Shown: positions 11,135-22,017, counted from the stretch's first letter. The stretch is DNA of 64,000 bases from Hyaloraphidium curvatum (GCA_025558095.1 JAIVFI010000005.1:744001-808000), one strand, 5' to 3'. Translations and numbers: made by a program. Notes: a model not told the origin generated them from the sequence alone.

Positions 11135-12882
11135 ATGGCGGCAACCGGAGTCGCTACCGCCGTCAATGCTGCTGCCACCGTGCTCACTTTCGCTTCGGGC
11201 GAAGATGCGATGCGCGGCGCAGGGGGGAACGTCGCCGGCGCCGTGGCGGAACTGTTCGACCGGGGGCAGGCGCTCTGGGCCAAGGCCAAGACCCTCAAGA
11301 AACTCGCGCCGGCGGTCAACGAGCTCCTTAAGGCGGACACGGATCTCGGGCAAAAGCTCAGCCTGGCAAAAGACATCGTCGGCGACGTCGTCGCGGTCGG
11401 GGCCGCTGTGAAAGATATATTGTCCAAGCCGTTGGCCGACGGATCTTTCCTGGGCGCGGGCCTCGGCGCCGCTGCTTCGGAGCTCGTTGCAAACGGTGCC
11501 GCGGTGATTGGCAGCGTTGGCAGCGCTGCTGCCGCTGTGCCCCTCGGACTCGGGGTTGCCAACGCATTCCTTAGTGCCGTCTCCGTGGGAATCGGCGTTC
11601 GCACGCTGCAGAAGCTGGGCAAAGTCGCCGAAGATGTCAAGCAGATCTATGGCCGCGCGGAGGACATCGACAAGAAGCTCGACAGGACAAACAGCTCCCT
11701 CGATCTGGCGCATACGAAACTAGATAGCATTCTCAACCTGCAGCAGCGGGCGAACGCGGGCATAGGTGGGCACGCATTTCGTGCAGTGTTCTCTGGATGG
11801 GAGTTGACCAGGCGTCTGAAAGGCAAGCTCATCCGGGGCCAGGGCGAGTTGATGGATGCTCTCAAGAGACTGCCGGCCGAGGCGGCGCAAGCGCAGGCAC
11901 TGGTGCAGCTGACCATAAACGTGCCCGCGCTAGCGATGAGCCGCAGCCAGTACTTTGCGCTGGTTAATGAGAAGGGCACCGACGCGCCGGATGTGGCCAC
12001 AATGAAGGTGCATCTACTGCGTGACGCGAACCTGATAGTCGCTACCGCCATCGAGCTGGCCCGGGCCGCCGTTGCACCTGGGCAGGCCTCGGATCCCGAA
12101 CGCCTGTGGAATCTGTTCTGCACGCGTGCGTTTGCCCTGCGGTGCAAGGCGGAGGTGGAGGCTGAGCAGCGCAACGGCCTCCTGTTGGTGCACAAGGAAA
12201 TCTCTGACCTGGCTAAAGAAATCAAGGAGACAGGAGCAAGTCTCTGCAGGGGCATGACGGTCAAACAGCTCGTCGCGGGGGAGTGGGACCTCGTCCTCAA
12301 CTATGCTGTTTTGTACCGGATGGTGCTCCTCGGCGTGGCCGGTGACTACATCGACTTCGAAACGGCCGACGGCAAGACAGATGAGGTCGAAAAGAAAGAG
12401 GTCGACAAGGTAAGCCCGTGGGGTGTCGTGGGAGGGAGCGCGACACACTCACGGCGCGCCAGGTGGTTTCGGATCTAGTGTCCTGCCTCGCGGACGACGT
12501 CAACCTCCACATGTCCAACCTCGCGGCGGCCTTTGGGACTGAAAGGGTGTGCTGGGTCCCCCTCCGCTCGCCCGAAGACATCAAGTGGTTCCGAAAGGCT
12601 GCGCTGCCCGAGCACCGTGACAAGAACCCCGTCGCCGTCAACCTGGCGGCGATCGCCGTCTCCCTCGGCGGGCAGGGCGTGGCACAGCGCGTAGACGAGG
12701 GCAAGGCCAAGACGCTCCTCGCTGCCGCGCTTCCCGACTTCCACGAGAACCTCGCCCGGGCGGTGCGCCTCCTGTTCGACCTCGACGAGAAGGCCGCGAT
12801 CGGCATCGAGAGGCGTGGTGTGGACGCGGCAGGCTTCTGCTTTGCGCAGGATCTGGGCGCGGGGACCCGTGCGCTTCGTTAA
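11135..12882 (+). CDS. Hypothetical protein with Gly/Ala-rich hydrophobic hairpin and coiled coil
   Basis: Two exons (11135-12409 and 12463-12882, 53-nt phase-0 intron), 564 residues, not recognised. The N-terminus is amphipathic helix. Residues about 103-155 form two adjacent Gly/Ala/Val-rich hydrophobic stretches (GAGLGAAASELV, AAAAVPLGLGVANAFL) that could insert in a membrane as a hairpin. A coiled coil follows at about 160-200 (VAEDVKQIYGRAEDIDKKLDRTNSSLDLAHTKLD). The rest is mixed alpha. The gene is divergent from the AIG1-like GTPase with 125 bp between start codons. Its close link to a membrane-type GTPase suggests a functional pair; that is inference. Confidence 0.65.
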
Positions 12883-12985
12883 GCCGGGACGCCCGGCAAC
12901 TTGTCTGCATCTCCCTGCTCGTCCGGATAGAGCCGAAATAGGCCGGTTTGGCCGGCACCATCGCGCCCATGCAAACCAAGTGCCT

Positions 12986-14068
12986 TCAATGCAAAACAAT
13001 ACGCTTTGCCAGCTCCTTGTTGACATAAAGCAGATCGTACTGGTCCACTTTCGAGTGGAACACGAAACCCAGTCGACCCATCACCTCGCGAACTTTGCGC
13101 TCGGCTTCCGGGGTGTTGACCTCCACCGTCATCACCCTCACATCCAGCCGGCTAAAGTCGGTCGACTTCAGGATCGCCGATTCTGATCCTTCCGTATCCA
13201 AGCTCCAGTAGTCGATCAGGTGCACCATGCCTGGCACAGAGCCGGGCATCGAATCCAGCAGGTCCAACAGAGGCCAACAGTCCACCTCGCCCAGATGCCC
13301 GTCCCCGCCTTCATCGACGAACCAGGAGTGGTTTGAATCCTTCAGCAGCCTCATCTTGTCCTTCATCGGCTCGTCGATGTAGGCTTCGATGCCGCCGAGT
13401 CCGGCTCCCATCCGCCACACGACCCGCTTCCGCGTCCCCGAGTCCGAGAGGCACACGCCGGCCATCCAGCTCGTGCGGCGGCTGGCCCGCAACTTCCGGA
13501 AATTCAGCGGATTGCCTTCGACGAGGAGACCCGTCCAGCCGACGGTCTCCATGAATAAGGTATTCGAGTCCCATACGCCGTCCAGAGCCCCCGACTCGAC
13601 GAAGAAGCCATTCGACTGGTTGCCCAGCAGGCTGTAAACCAGACTGTCCTGCCCGAACTGGCTGTGAAAACGCCCCTTGTATTGGGCATGGGAGGGATCC
13701 GGATCCAAGGCGCGTTCAAGCACGTTTGGTTCCGGGGGGCGGGCAGACAGTCCCTGGAAACGCAAATCGCGGAGATGTGCCGAAGGAGCCAGGAGCAAGC
13801 ATGCGAAGAGGAGGAAGAACAGCGCGGAGAGGAGCGCGAGGACGCGCGCGAGGCCCGTGTTCGTGGGCACGCCGCGCGTCAAGTCGGCGAGCAACGGGGT
13901 CCGGAGCGCGAGCTTCGACATGATACTGTCCGATGCGGAGGCATGGTTGCCCGATGAGAGGCTCGGAGGGGACGGGGCAGCATTTGGCATGAGGGCATGG
14001 AGCAACGGACTCGCAGTGCGTCTGACGAGGCAAGACGACCCCTGTCCACCCTGCTGCTCGTTCCACAT
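12986..14068 (-). CDS. FkbM-type methyltransferase domain, type II membrane protein
   Basis: Single exon. Candidate starts are ATG at 14068 (360 residues), 13990 and 13921 (311 residues); the shortest places a signal anchor VLALLSALFFLLFACLLLA near the N-terminus, as in type II Golgi/ER proteins, and is my preference. The lumenal part has the FkbM pattern: SQFGQDSLVYSLL, FFVESGALDGVWDSNTLFMET (SAM-binding region), GLLVEGNPLNFRKL, and later IDYWSLDTEGSESAILKS followed by VEVNTPEAER. Family members O-methylate sugars or related hydroxyls. Substrate unknown. The 3' end is 103 bp from the convergent hairpin-protein gene. Confidence 0.75.
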   Translation of the reverse strand: MWNEQQGGQGSSCLVRRTASPLLHALMPNAAPSPPSLSSGNHASASDSIMSKLALRTPLLADLTRGVPTNTGLARVLALLSALFFLLFACLLLAPSAHLRDLRFQGLSARPPEPNVLERALDPDPSHAQYKGRFHSQFGQDSLVYSLLGNQSNGFFVESGALDGVWDSNTLFMETVGWTGLLVEGNPLNFRKLRASRRTSWMAGVCLSDSGTRKRVVWRMGAGLGGIEAYIDEPMKDKMRLLKDSNHSWFVDEGGDGHLGEVDCWPLLDLLDSMPGSVPGMVHLIDYWSLDTEGSESAILKSTDFSRLDVRVMTVEVNTPEAERKVREVMGRLGFVFHSKVDQYDLLYVNKELAKRIVLH

Positions 14069-15029
14069 CGCCAATGCCGTTTTCTACCCCGCGCATTGTG
14101 CCGGATCCCTGTTTCGCTGCTTTCAACTTTGTCGGTCAGCTTGTCGGTCCCTACGTGCCCCCATCTTCCGCATCCACCCGACGCGCTGGTTCACGCGCAT
14201 TCCAATGGCACGGCCACAAATTCGTGTTCGGCGGCGAGAAATGAGCCCGGATGATTGGCAGACGGCCCGGGAGGCCGTGCGGAAAGCTGGCGGACTAGCG
14301 CGGGGCCGGATCCCCTTGCAACGCTCCCCGACGCGTTGAACCTCCGAAACCGGTACCCGGATCAAGCGAATGAATTCACTGCGGTATGTATGCACCAGGA
14401 CCTTGTAGAAATTGCTTCTCTTCGGCGGATTTTGGAGGTGGCTTCCGTCGAGGGTAGGCTGGGTCGGGGTTGAAAATGATGGCGGGGTGCATACGCGACG
14501 CTTGGGATGGGAAGCGACCTCTCTGCGCCTCTTTCTGATTCTAGTGGATGCTCTGGAATGTCCAGTGCCAGCAAAGGGGAAGCGCGGGCGGCGAGACGTC
14601 GCGCCCCGTGGAGCAAAGCGGCCGGACCGATGCCCGGTTGGCTCTGGCCGTCCATTGGAGCGTGGACTCCTCCGAAACGTGCATGGGCCGTCCTGTGCAG
14701 TGGTCGCAACTCGCGCATTGGTCGCATACCTCGAACTGCCTCCGAACCTCGCGAAACGGCCGAAGGTTCCGCGGTGGTCCGCCCTCCTTCCCCTGGCCTC
14801 TTCATGCAGGGCAAGATAGACAATCGTGCCTTGCGGCCTCCGCTTTGTGGCTTCTGGCGCCACACGGCGTTAAGGTCCACGAATCCTAGGGGTCCATGTG
14901 ATGGCATGGAGCTCGAGAACTTTTCGCTTTCTTCTTCATCTTCTTCATCAACTCTCGCCCGTCGCATCGCCTCCGCTCCGAGGCCACGACTCGCCGCCGC
15001 CTCCTCGCGACTTTCTGCCGCCGAAGAAG
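14069..15029. other. Intergenic, no gene supported
   Basis: Nearly 1 kb with open frames on both strands but none with family resemblance, domain pattern or plausible splice partner. The minus-strand 246- and 201-codon frames overlap each other in different frames and look like random open reading in GC-rich DNA. The region must contain the promoters of the FkbM gene and of the small gene at 15030. Confidence 0.4.
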
Positions 15030-15611
15030 ATGTCGCTCTGCACCTGCGAGGCCGCCGCCGCCCCCCGGTACATCTCTCTGTACAGCAACCCCGACGCTCC
15101 CGCCCGCGACGTGATGCCCCGGGTCGTCGCGCGCCAGCCCTCGCTCGGCCGGTACCTCAGCTGCTACGACTTCTCGGACCGGCTGGGCTTCTTCGCCTTC
15201 GAGGAGGTGCGGCTGAAGTGGGCGGTCGCCGCGGACAAGCCCGGCGCCCACGAGGCATTCGCCGCGTTCCTGCGCGGGAGGTTCGGCCCCGCGTCGGTGA
15301 AGGACATGTTTGCTTTGCAAGCCATCGCGGAGGAGCACGCCCCGGAGCCGGTCGCCGCCGCCGAAGCCGCTGCCGAGCCCGAGGCCCCGAACGCCATCCC
15401 TGCCGTCACAGAGGCCAAGCCGGCCCGCCGCCGCTTCTTCCCGCGCCTGTCGGACATCCGCCTGCGGTTCTGGCGCCGCAGTGCTCAGTGGACTTTGCCA
15501 GTGACAGATGCTATCTACTCTAAGAGCCCGAGATGGGCAGGGGACACGCGGACGGGGACGATGTGGGATGGGCGAAGTCGTGTAGGGGCTTGCGAGGTCC
15601 TGGTGGCCTGA
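15030..15611 (+). CDS. Small hypothetical protein
   Basis: ATG at 15030 opens 193 residues. The first 140 residues look like protein: a Cys pair near the N-terminus (SLCTCEA), then RYISLYSNPDAPARDVMPRVVARQPSLGRYLSCYDFSDRLGFFAFEEVRLKWAVAA-type sequence with good hydrophobic periodicity, then an Ala/Glu-rich linker and a basic RRRFFPRLSDIRLRFWRR patch. The last about 40 residues lack such character, so a splice near 15490 to a different end is possible. Not recognised. An in-frame upstream start at 14901 would add a 43-residue leader of mixed character. Confidence 0.45.
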   Translation: MSLCTCEAAAAPRYISLYSNPDAPARDVMPRVVARQPSLGRYLSCYDFSDRLGFFAFEEVRLKWAVAADKPGAHEAFAAFLRGRFGPASVKDMFALQAIAEEHAPEPVAAAEAAAEPEAPNAIPAVTEAKPARRRFFPRLSDIRLRFWRRSAQWTLPVTDAIYSKSPRWAGDTRTGTMWDGRSRVGACEVLVA

Positions 15612-16740
15612 CTGTGTCTAGAATGATTGTTGACGATGCAGAGCTGTTGTCTGTAGACCTCTAGTTGGCTCAATGAGAGTTGCGGATGTGCCTCACGAGT
15701 CTCCTGTCCGCGCAGGCCGAAGAGGGCACCTGGCGACCAACAGATGGCAAACGAGGTCCGAAAGCCGGCAAACGGCAAGCAGCCAAACCGAAGATGTCAG
15801 AGAGCAGGCGAAATAGCGACCTGCCGCTCGTCCGACCGCCGAGATTCGGAGAGCCCGATCTGTGAACGCTGTTGACACACACCAGCCCGGCGTCGCTCGA
15901 CCGTCCTCCCGTTCCCTCCAAAGCCAAGATGGGGAGCGAGCAAATCGGGGTCTCCGGCCGCTCGATGGGGTCTCCGGGGACGACTCGGCACGGTAACGGC
16001 GGGAAAACGTGGTTCTCGCCGCAGCCGAGGGGGATGGAACTGTTCGTCCATGGAGGTCCTTCCGGCAAGTCGCAGGCACGTATCGGAACCATCGTGGCAG
16101 GAAGGAAGCAACGAAGCTTCGAATGGGATCCTCTGGAGGCGAAAGATGGCAGACATATCGCCGTTGAACGTCCCTCGCAGGCGGTTGGTCCCCAGAGCCA
16201 GATATGCGTGCCGCTTCCGAATTCCCGCGAGCCACGGAGGTCCAAAGAAGTGTATGCGGCCATTGAGCATTGAGAATGGGCCATGCAAAGAAGAGAGACG
16301 CGTGGGGAGGCGTCATGGGGAATAGAGTTCAGGTGAGCCACAAGCTGAGCTGGCGCACGAGTCGAAGAACGCTGACGATGCGCGCCTTTGACAAACTTTG
16401 CTGACAGTTTGGAATCGGCCGTTAGCTGGCCGTTGAATGAGGCTCAATGACGGAACGAGAGAGGAGATCGCCGGTGCCGCTTTTGTCGCTCCGCGCATTC
16501 CGAGGAAGCTCAGACCGCGCGTGGAACGTTGAGCGGACTTTGCGGAAGCAGAACACTCTGGGATCCCTCCGGTCTTCTGTGTCGCTCATCGAAGGGACGG
16601 GTCGAGGGTCGATGAGTTGGAGCGACCTTGCGCTGGACCCCTGCCTGCCCTTTTTCCTTTCATCACTCAACCGACTCCCGCTCTTCCCGCGGCGACTTCG
16701 GCAGCTACTGCGACTTCTGCGCTTCAACCGCATCGCGACA
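15612..16740. other. Intergenic, no gene supported
   Basis: About 1.1 kb. Several overlapping minus-strand frames (up to 223 codons) and short plus-strand frames occur, mutually exclusive and without recognisable motifs or signals. I see no RNA gene. The 3' part is probably promoter for the gene at 16741. Confidence 0.35.
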
Positions 16741-17337
16741 ATGCACACGCTGCGCCGCGCTGTTCCGCAGCACCAGCTGTGGTGGTCCCGGGAGTTCAGC
16801 TTCGTGCCCGGGGACGACCTGCACCTCACGTCGGACATTTCTGCTGCCGTCGCCGCCGTCACCCTCAAGGACCTCGCGAATGAGCCTCCTTACGCTCCGC
16901 GGCTCCCGTTCAAGCCGTTCCCGCAGCTGCTGGTCGGCTCGCAAGCGAGCCTGCACTCCGAAACGGCACAGGCTGCCGTGCACAACGCCGGCGCCGGACA
17001 AGCCGATGACGGCCGCCTCAGCGCTGTCGGCTCGATGCGCGCTCAGGACTCTGTCCGCCACGATGGCGAGCGCATCGGCCTCGGGGCCGCGGACCCATTC
17101 TCGTTCGTCGTCGGCGACGACGTGCACCTCATGGAGGCCGCGACCTCCGAGGGCGCCGCCAACCGCAATGACATGTTCGCACAGCCCTCGCATGCTGCTG
17201 CCCCCGCAACGCCGGCGCTTAATGCCGCCTGGTCCTGGGAACAGTTGGTCGGCCGGGCCGCGGCCGACCCGGCTTCCGGCGCGCGGAGGCTGGGTCTTCC
17301 GTGCTGGTGCATGAAGCTGAGGAGTATTTTGCGCTAG
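16741..17337 (+). CDS. Hypothetical protein with repeated FSFV-GDD-HL motif
   Basis: Single exon, 198 residues, not recognised. The motif FSFVPGDDLHL near residue 20 recurs as FSFVVGDDVHL near residue 121, each preceded by a small polar turn and followed by an Ala/Asp-rich helix. This internal duplication is the main argument that the frame is coded. The C-terminus has WSWEQLVGRAA and ends with two cysteines (CWCMKLRSILR). No signal peptide or membrane segment is apparent. Confidence 0.45.
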   Translation: MHTLRRAVPQHQLWWSREFSFVPGDDLHLTSDISAAVAAVTLKDLANEPPYAPRLPFKPFPQLLVGSQASLHSETAQAAVHNAGAGQADDGRLSAVGSMRAQDSVRHDGERIGLGAADPFSFVVGDDVHLMEAATSEGAANRNDMFAQPSHAAAPATPALNAAWSWEQLVGRAAADPASGARRLGLPCWCMKLRSILR

Positions 17338-17527
17338 ACATACGTTGCGTCGGACAGGGCGGTTGGTTGGACGTTGAGTGAGCATGCCAAGGACTGGCAT
17401 GGACAATTGGATTGAAGGGCCGGCTGCATCGAATGTACAGCATCAAAACTGTCAGAACTGGTCACTATTCAATCAAATGGGATATCGCATCCATCGCTCG
17501 AGCTTGGTACTTTCGGTCCTCGATCTG

Positions 17528-19294
17528 CTAGTCGCTCCGAGACCACGCGGTGGACCTGTACGTGCTGAGCCTCATCCACTCGTCCATGCCGGAGCCCGAA
17601 CCGCCCTGCCGCCAACGCTGGCCCGTCGTCTCCACCAGCACCTTCACCATCTCCTGCAGATCATCCTGGGCACCGAGCTTGCCGCCGACCACGAACCGGA
17701 GCTCCGGCGCATCTATCGCGGTCAGCAGCTCCTTCTCCTCCGTAGTGAACCGCCCGGGGGCAGCTGCAACCCGCATCCCGCGCAGACCCAGCTGCCGCAG
17801 CTTCGGCCACCCGCCCGGAAGCTGCAGCGCACCGGCAAGGAGGGGAAGAGGCTGTTGCTTTGCACCCTGGAGCTTCTCCTTCTTCAGGACAAAGTTGGTA
17901 TCGACGTCGAGGCCGAGCGTCTCGAGCTTGCTGGAGCATGCAGCATGGATGATGGACACGAGGTTGCGGAAGAGCTGGGAGGGCGAAATCAATCAACGAA
18001 AGTTTACGACCGTCCACGGGCGACCAACCCTGTCGACCGTCTCCTGCGGCCGCGCCGGGTTGGGCACTTGGAAGGTGGAGGAAAGGCCGACGAGAATGTG
18101 ATCAATCAACAGGGTGCGGAGGCGGGGCATGGGCTCCAACGCCGGCAAGGGGACGGCCAAGTCGGAGTTCGAGGAGCGGCTGTGGGTCGTGAAGCCCGAA
18201 ATGTGAAGGTACTCGAGTTCCGAAAACAAGGACCCAAGCTGGGCAATGGCGGCCGGATCCACCGAAAGCGAATGCCTATCCGTGTTCACTGTGGCGTGGG
18301 AAGACAAGGAGAAGGAAAGAGTCAGATGCTCTGTCCGGGTTCTCATCGTGAATGGAACCAACGCGAAAGCCTCACGATCCTCGAGAACCCGTGGGCTCCG
18401 CCGGGTCTCAGCGCCGAACCAGCTCTTGCGAACCTCGCGAGTTCCGCGGCGCTGATGTAGTGCATCATGAGGCAGAGATCTTCGATGTTGGGATTCTGGT
18501 CGAGGATCTTGACGACCGTGTCGGCGTAGATCTTGGAGTTCCTAACGACGAAACGGCGCAGATTCGGGGCGTACGCCTTGGAAGCCTGCTGAATCGCATG
18601 GTCCGTGAGCGATTTCTCGCCCGAGAGCTCCAAGTCGACGACGTTGGGAGTCCACGCGAATATCCTGAGGCCAGCATGAGCGTTCACATCATCACACGAT
18701 TGAAATCGCCCACTTCTTGAGGTCGGGCGAGCTCAGGTCGCTCGTTGCCTGGTAATGGATCTTGCGAATGTTGGCCAGATCAAGCGTCTTGAAGCACCCT
18801 TCCGCCCTTCCGAACAGCCGAGAGATCGACGACAAAGTGAAGTGCCTCGGCGGTTTCTTGAGGAATCCCCATTCGAACTCCGCGCTCTCCCACAGAACAG
18901 GGACCTTGAGCAGCTCCCGCCACGACCGGCAAACAAGGGCAGCAGCGCGCAGACGATCGACGAACGGCAGCATCGAGAAGATGAGCAGCTGGACCTCGTT
19001 CGGTAGCGCCGCAAAGGCGCCGACGGCCCCACTCCGGAGATCCTTGGCGACGACGTCGATCTTCTGCGACACGAGCTCGCGCCGGTTCTCGGGCAACCTC
19101 GCCTTGACGTGTTCGAGCGGCACCGCGCCGCTCCGCATGGCCTCCAGCATCAGGTCCTCGAGGTCCGCGCGCGGCAGGCGGTTCACGAGCGCAGCGGCGA
19201 GCGTGTTGCCGTCGTCCTGCGTCTTGGCGGCCTTGCGGCGCGGCGCGCGCCCCTTCTTGGCCGTGGAGGCGTCCTGAGCTTCCGTCCCCTCCAT
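17528..19294 (-). CDS. F-box/leucine-rich repeat protein
   Basis: Four exons (19294-18714, 18664-18420, 18288-18029, 17974-17528) join in frame to 510 residues. A basic N-terminus (APRRKAAK) is followed by a helical region and then an F-box at about residues 105-150: ALPNEVQLLIFSMLPFVDRLRAAALVCRSWRELLKVPVLW. F-boxes recruit substrates to SCF ubiquitin ligases through Skp1. The rest has LRR-like strands (LRRFVVRNSKIYADTVVKIL, NPNIEDLCLMM, LEYLHISGF, PKLRQLGLRGM). The first intron is rebuilt from GTGGGC within AAGAAGTGG; reading further into TCAATCGTG would hit an in-frame stop. The gene is divergent from the MYND gene, 223 bp between starts. Confidence 0.8.
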
Positions 19295-19517
19295 GGCGAA
19301 CGGGTGGCGATGCGGGCAAAGAGCGGCGCTCGGACGGACTAGAGGGATTCCGAAGTACACGAGGAGGACCGGAAGTCGCGAGGACGCGTCGCACGAGCCG
19401 CGAATTGGTCCTGTACACGCAGAAAAGCAGTTCGAGCAGAGCAGCGGCGCGAAAGACCTTTCTATACACCACAAATCAACTTGGCTTACTCCGCCGCCTT
19501 GGGAGAACGAGCGCAGA

Positions 19518-20099
19518 ATGCCGACGGTTTTCGTCCGCGCCGCCGTCAACTTTAGGCCCTCGTGGGAGATGGAGGCCGAGCACGGCAGCATGCCCATGGA
19601 GGACGCCATTCGCGAAGTGGAAGAGCGGATGTGGGCCTCGCTCCGGGGTTCCGCGATGCCGTGCTTCAACTGCCAGTCTGAGAACTCGGACGACCGGCTC
19701 GTGGCCATTAGCACGCGCTCGCCCGCGGACCTGACCATGGTCTCCTACACGATCCTGGCGTACTGCGCCAAGCCCGAGTGCAAATTCCACGCGGGGCGGT
19801 CGAGCGAGTTTGAGCTTGAGATGTTCGAAAGCATTGGTTGTCACAGCAGCAGGGCGTGCACCGGGTGCCGGCGCTCTTTCCGGACGGGGGAGCTGCAGCG
19901 CTGCGGGAAGTGCAAACACAGCTTCTACTGCTCGCGGGACTGCCAGGCCAAGGACTGGCCACACCACAAACCCGAATGTTTCAAGCCGCCAGCGAGACCG
20001 CCGGCGGAGAAGGAGAGCCTGGCGGGGGCACGGTCGGTTTTGAAGGACCCGAAGAGTGCGGAGGTGCTCAAGCAATATTTGATGTCGAGATCAATCTAG
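19518..20099 (+). CDS. MYND zinc-finger protein
   Basis: Single exon, 193 residues. A MYND finger spans about residues 113-153 with the full ligand pattern: C-x2-C (CTGC), C-x2-C (CGKC), C-x3-C (CSRDC) and H-x3-C (HKPEC), including FYCSRDCQAKDWPHHK typical of the family. MYND fingers bind proline-rich partners. A CFNC pair upstream (about residue 50) and another Cys (CAKPEC) suggest an additional metal site. No SET domain is present, so this is not a SMYD methyltransferase. Function beyond protein binding is not predictable. Confidence 0.8.
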   Translation: MPTVFVRAAVNFRPSWEMEAEHGSMPMEDAIREVEERMWASLRGSAMPCFNCQSENSDDRLVAISTRSPADLTMVSYTILAYCAKPECKFHAGRSSEFELEMFESIGCHSSRACTGCRRSFRTGELQRCGKCKHSFYCSRDCQAKDWPHHKPECFKPPARPPAEKESLAGARSVLKDPKSAEVLKQYLMSRSI

Positions 20100-20226
20100 C
20101 CCATTGAAGACTGGGGCCCGGACTTTGTGAGTGTGGGGGTCAGGAAGGTAGCGAGTTAAATGGGTTATCTGGGCAGAGCGGAGCAAAGAGGCTGCGCGGA
20201 GTGTAGCATTCGACGCGGGTACACCG

Positions 20227-22017
20227 TCAGCCAATCTCGAGCATGTCCTTGGCCACCTCGAACAGCGCGAACCCCTGCCGACGACATCGATCAGCGTTCC
20301 TTACAAAGCACCACCATGCGAGAAGACACCCACGATCCCGACCCCCGGTGCGGCCTTGGCCAGCGTCGGGACAAGCCCCTTGTAGAACCCGCGGGGCCCG
20401 GTCGTCCTCAGGAGCTTCCTGAAGCAGTCCCACGTCGAGGAGTAGGTCTCGGGGTTGGTCACGGTGTTTTGGGACTGCATGCGGGCGCGAAGCACCGTAA
20501 GCGGGTCTGTCGGAGAGGTGAGGGAGGCCAAGCGGACGCCGCGCGCGGGACCCACAGACGGCCGTCTCGGCGGCGGCCCCCGCCAGGCACCCGATCCCCA
20601 GTATCATCACCAGGTGTGGCCTGGACTCGGTCGCCTGCGCGTTCAGGTACCCGTTCTTGAGCGTCTCGAAGACGCTCAGGTTGATCCCCGCGTAGGGCAC
20701 GATGCCCGTCAGCGCGAGCGGGAAGCCCCGGTAGAAGGCGCGCCACCCTCCGTCGCGGAGCATCGACTGCGCCGTGTGGATCGCCGGGTGGTCGTGCACG
20801 ATGGAATGATACAGCGCGCGCCAGCTAATGCCGCGGCGCTGCGAGGGAGGTGTCCGCGGCCGGGGGGCCGACAAGGTGTGGAAACGGCGGGCGCGGGCGT
20901 CCGCCGCCGCCGAAGCTGTCCGTCCGATTGAGCCAGCGGCCTCGTCCGCCGCGGCGTCCTTCGCCACGTTGCTCATCATCCGGATCCGGAGGACGTCCAT
21001 CGGGTATACCACGCTCGTGGACGCCAGCCCGCCCATGGCGCCCGCCATGAACCTCCCCGCGGGCGAGATGCTCATCCCGTCGTCCACGCGTTCCATCCGC
21101 GCCACCATCACCCTCGTCTGGCCCAGCGCCAGGCTCCGCGTGGCCGCCTCGGGGATCACCTTGACCACGGAGATGAGGTTCCCGCGCCAGAAGCCGCGCA
21201 CGAGGCCGCCGTCCCGGCCGATGGTCCGAATGGTGGTCCGCACGCCGTCGGCGAAATCGCGGCGGCCTCGGGCGGTGAGGAGGGTCCACCATTTCGGCCG
21301 CTTGCGCTCGCCGCCGCCCAAAGAAAGGTACACGCGTATCCGTTCGGCAGGCGCGGTGCAGGTCCTCGACGCCGCGGCGGATATCGAAGACGCGAGAATG
21401 TACTTGTACCGCGTCCCTTCGGCCTTGGCCTCGTCGGGGGGCAGCGGGACAAACTCGACGCCCGCGACGGCGGCGCCGAACAGCGTCTGGTAGTAGCCGA
21501 ACGCCGACACGAGGTCCACCGCGTCGGGATTCAGCGCAAAGGCCTCGCGGAACTCGACCCACGACACGGTCGCGTCGCCGTCGCGGTTCAGGTTCCCGAC
21601 GAAGCGGGACAGCGACTTGTCCGAGACGGAGATGCCCTTTGCCGCCAGCGCGTCCTTGAGCTCCGCCATCTCGATCTGCCCGTCGCCCGACGCGTCGATC
21701 TGGCCGAACAGCGCGTACAGGTCGCGCTCCTGGGCCTCGACGAACCGGCAGAACTCGCCGGCGTCCACAAGCCCGTCGCCCGACTCATCTGCGCGCGCCA
21801 GCAGCCCGTCGGCGAGGCGGCCGGCGGCCTCGGTGCCCGCGGCGCCGGATTTGGCCAGCGACTCGAGCTTGCGCCGCAGCTCGTCAGCCGTGAGCGTCCC
21901 CGACCGGTCGGCGTCGATCGAGCGGAACAGCCGCATGAGCCGCGCATGCCGCTCCCCCGGCGTTTCCAGCTCGTCGTACGTCGGCCGAGCGCCGCCCGCC
22001 CGTCCCTCCGCCGCCAT
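20227..22017 (-). CDS. Calcium-binding mitochondrial carrier, SCaMC/ATP-Mg:Pi type
   Basis: Three exons (22017-20556, 20506-20334, 20274-20227), 560 residues. The N-terminal half has four EF-hands: DADRSGTLTADE, DESGDGLVDAGE, DASGDGQIEMAE and NRDGDATVSWVE. The C-terminal half has three mitochondrial carrier repeats with PxAERIR, YPMDVLRIRM and, rebuilt across the first intron, YPLTVLRARM. This is the layout of short calcium-binding mitochondrial carriers (ATP-Mg/Pi exchange across the inner membrane, Ca2+-activated). The second repeat contains an unusual insertion of about 50 Ala/Arg/Pro-rich residues (around genomic 20830-20940), which may hide another intron. Divergent from the dCTP deaminase gene, 115 bp between starts. 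Confidence 0.88.
   Translation of the reverse strand: MAAEGRAGGARPTYDELETPGERHARLMRLFRSIDADRSGTLTADELRRKLESLAKSGAAGTEAAGRLADGLLARADESGDGLVDAGEFCRFVEAQERDLYALFGQIDASGDGQIEMAELKDALAAKGISVSDKSLSRFVGNLNRDGDATVSWVEFREAFALNPDAVDLVSAFGYYQTLFGAAVAGVEFVPLPPDEAKAEGTRYKYILASSISAAASRTCTAPAERIRVYLSLGGGERKRPKWWTLLTARGRRDFADGVRTTIRTIGRDGGLVRGFWRGNLISVVKVIPEAATRSLALGQTRVMVARMERVDDGMSISPAGRFMAGAMGGLASTSVVYPMDVLRIRMMSNVAKDAAADEAAGSIGRTASAAADARARRFHTLSAPRPRTPPSQRRGISWRALYHSIVHDHPAIHTAQSMLRDGGWRAFYRGFPLALTGIVPYAGINLSVFETLKNGYLNAQATESRPHLVMILGIGCLAGAAAETAVCGSRARRPLGLPHLSDRPAYGASRPHAVPKHRDQPRDLLLDVGLLQEAPEDDRAPRVLQGACPDAGQGRTGGRDRGCLLAWWCFVRNADRCRRQGFALFEVAKDMLEIG

Noticed and set aside
14123-14967. Overlapping minus-strand frames of 246 and 201 codons
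   Set aside because: Mutually exclusive frames, no homology, no signal or membrane pattern; typical chance frames in GC-rich DNA.
15670-16341. Cluster of minus-strand frames up to 223 codons
   Set aside because: Three overlapping frames and none with recognisable protein character or splice partner.
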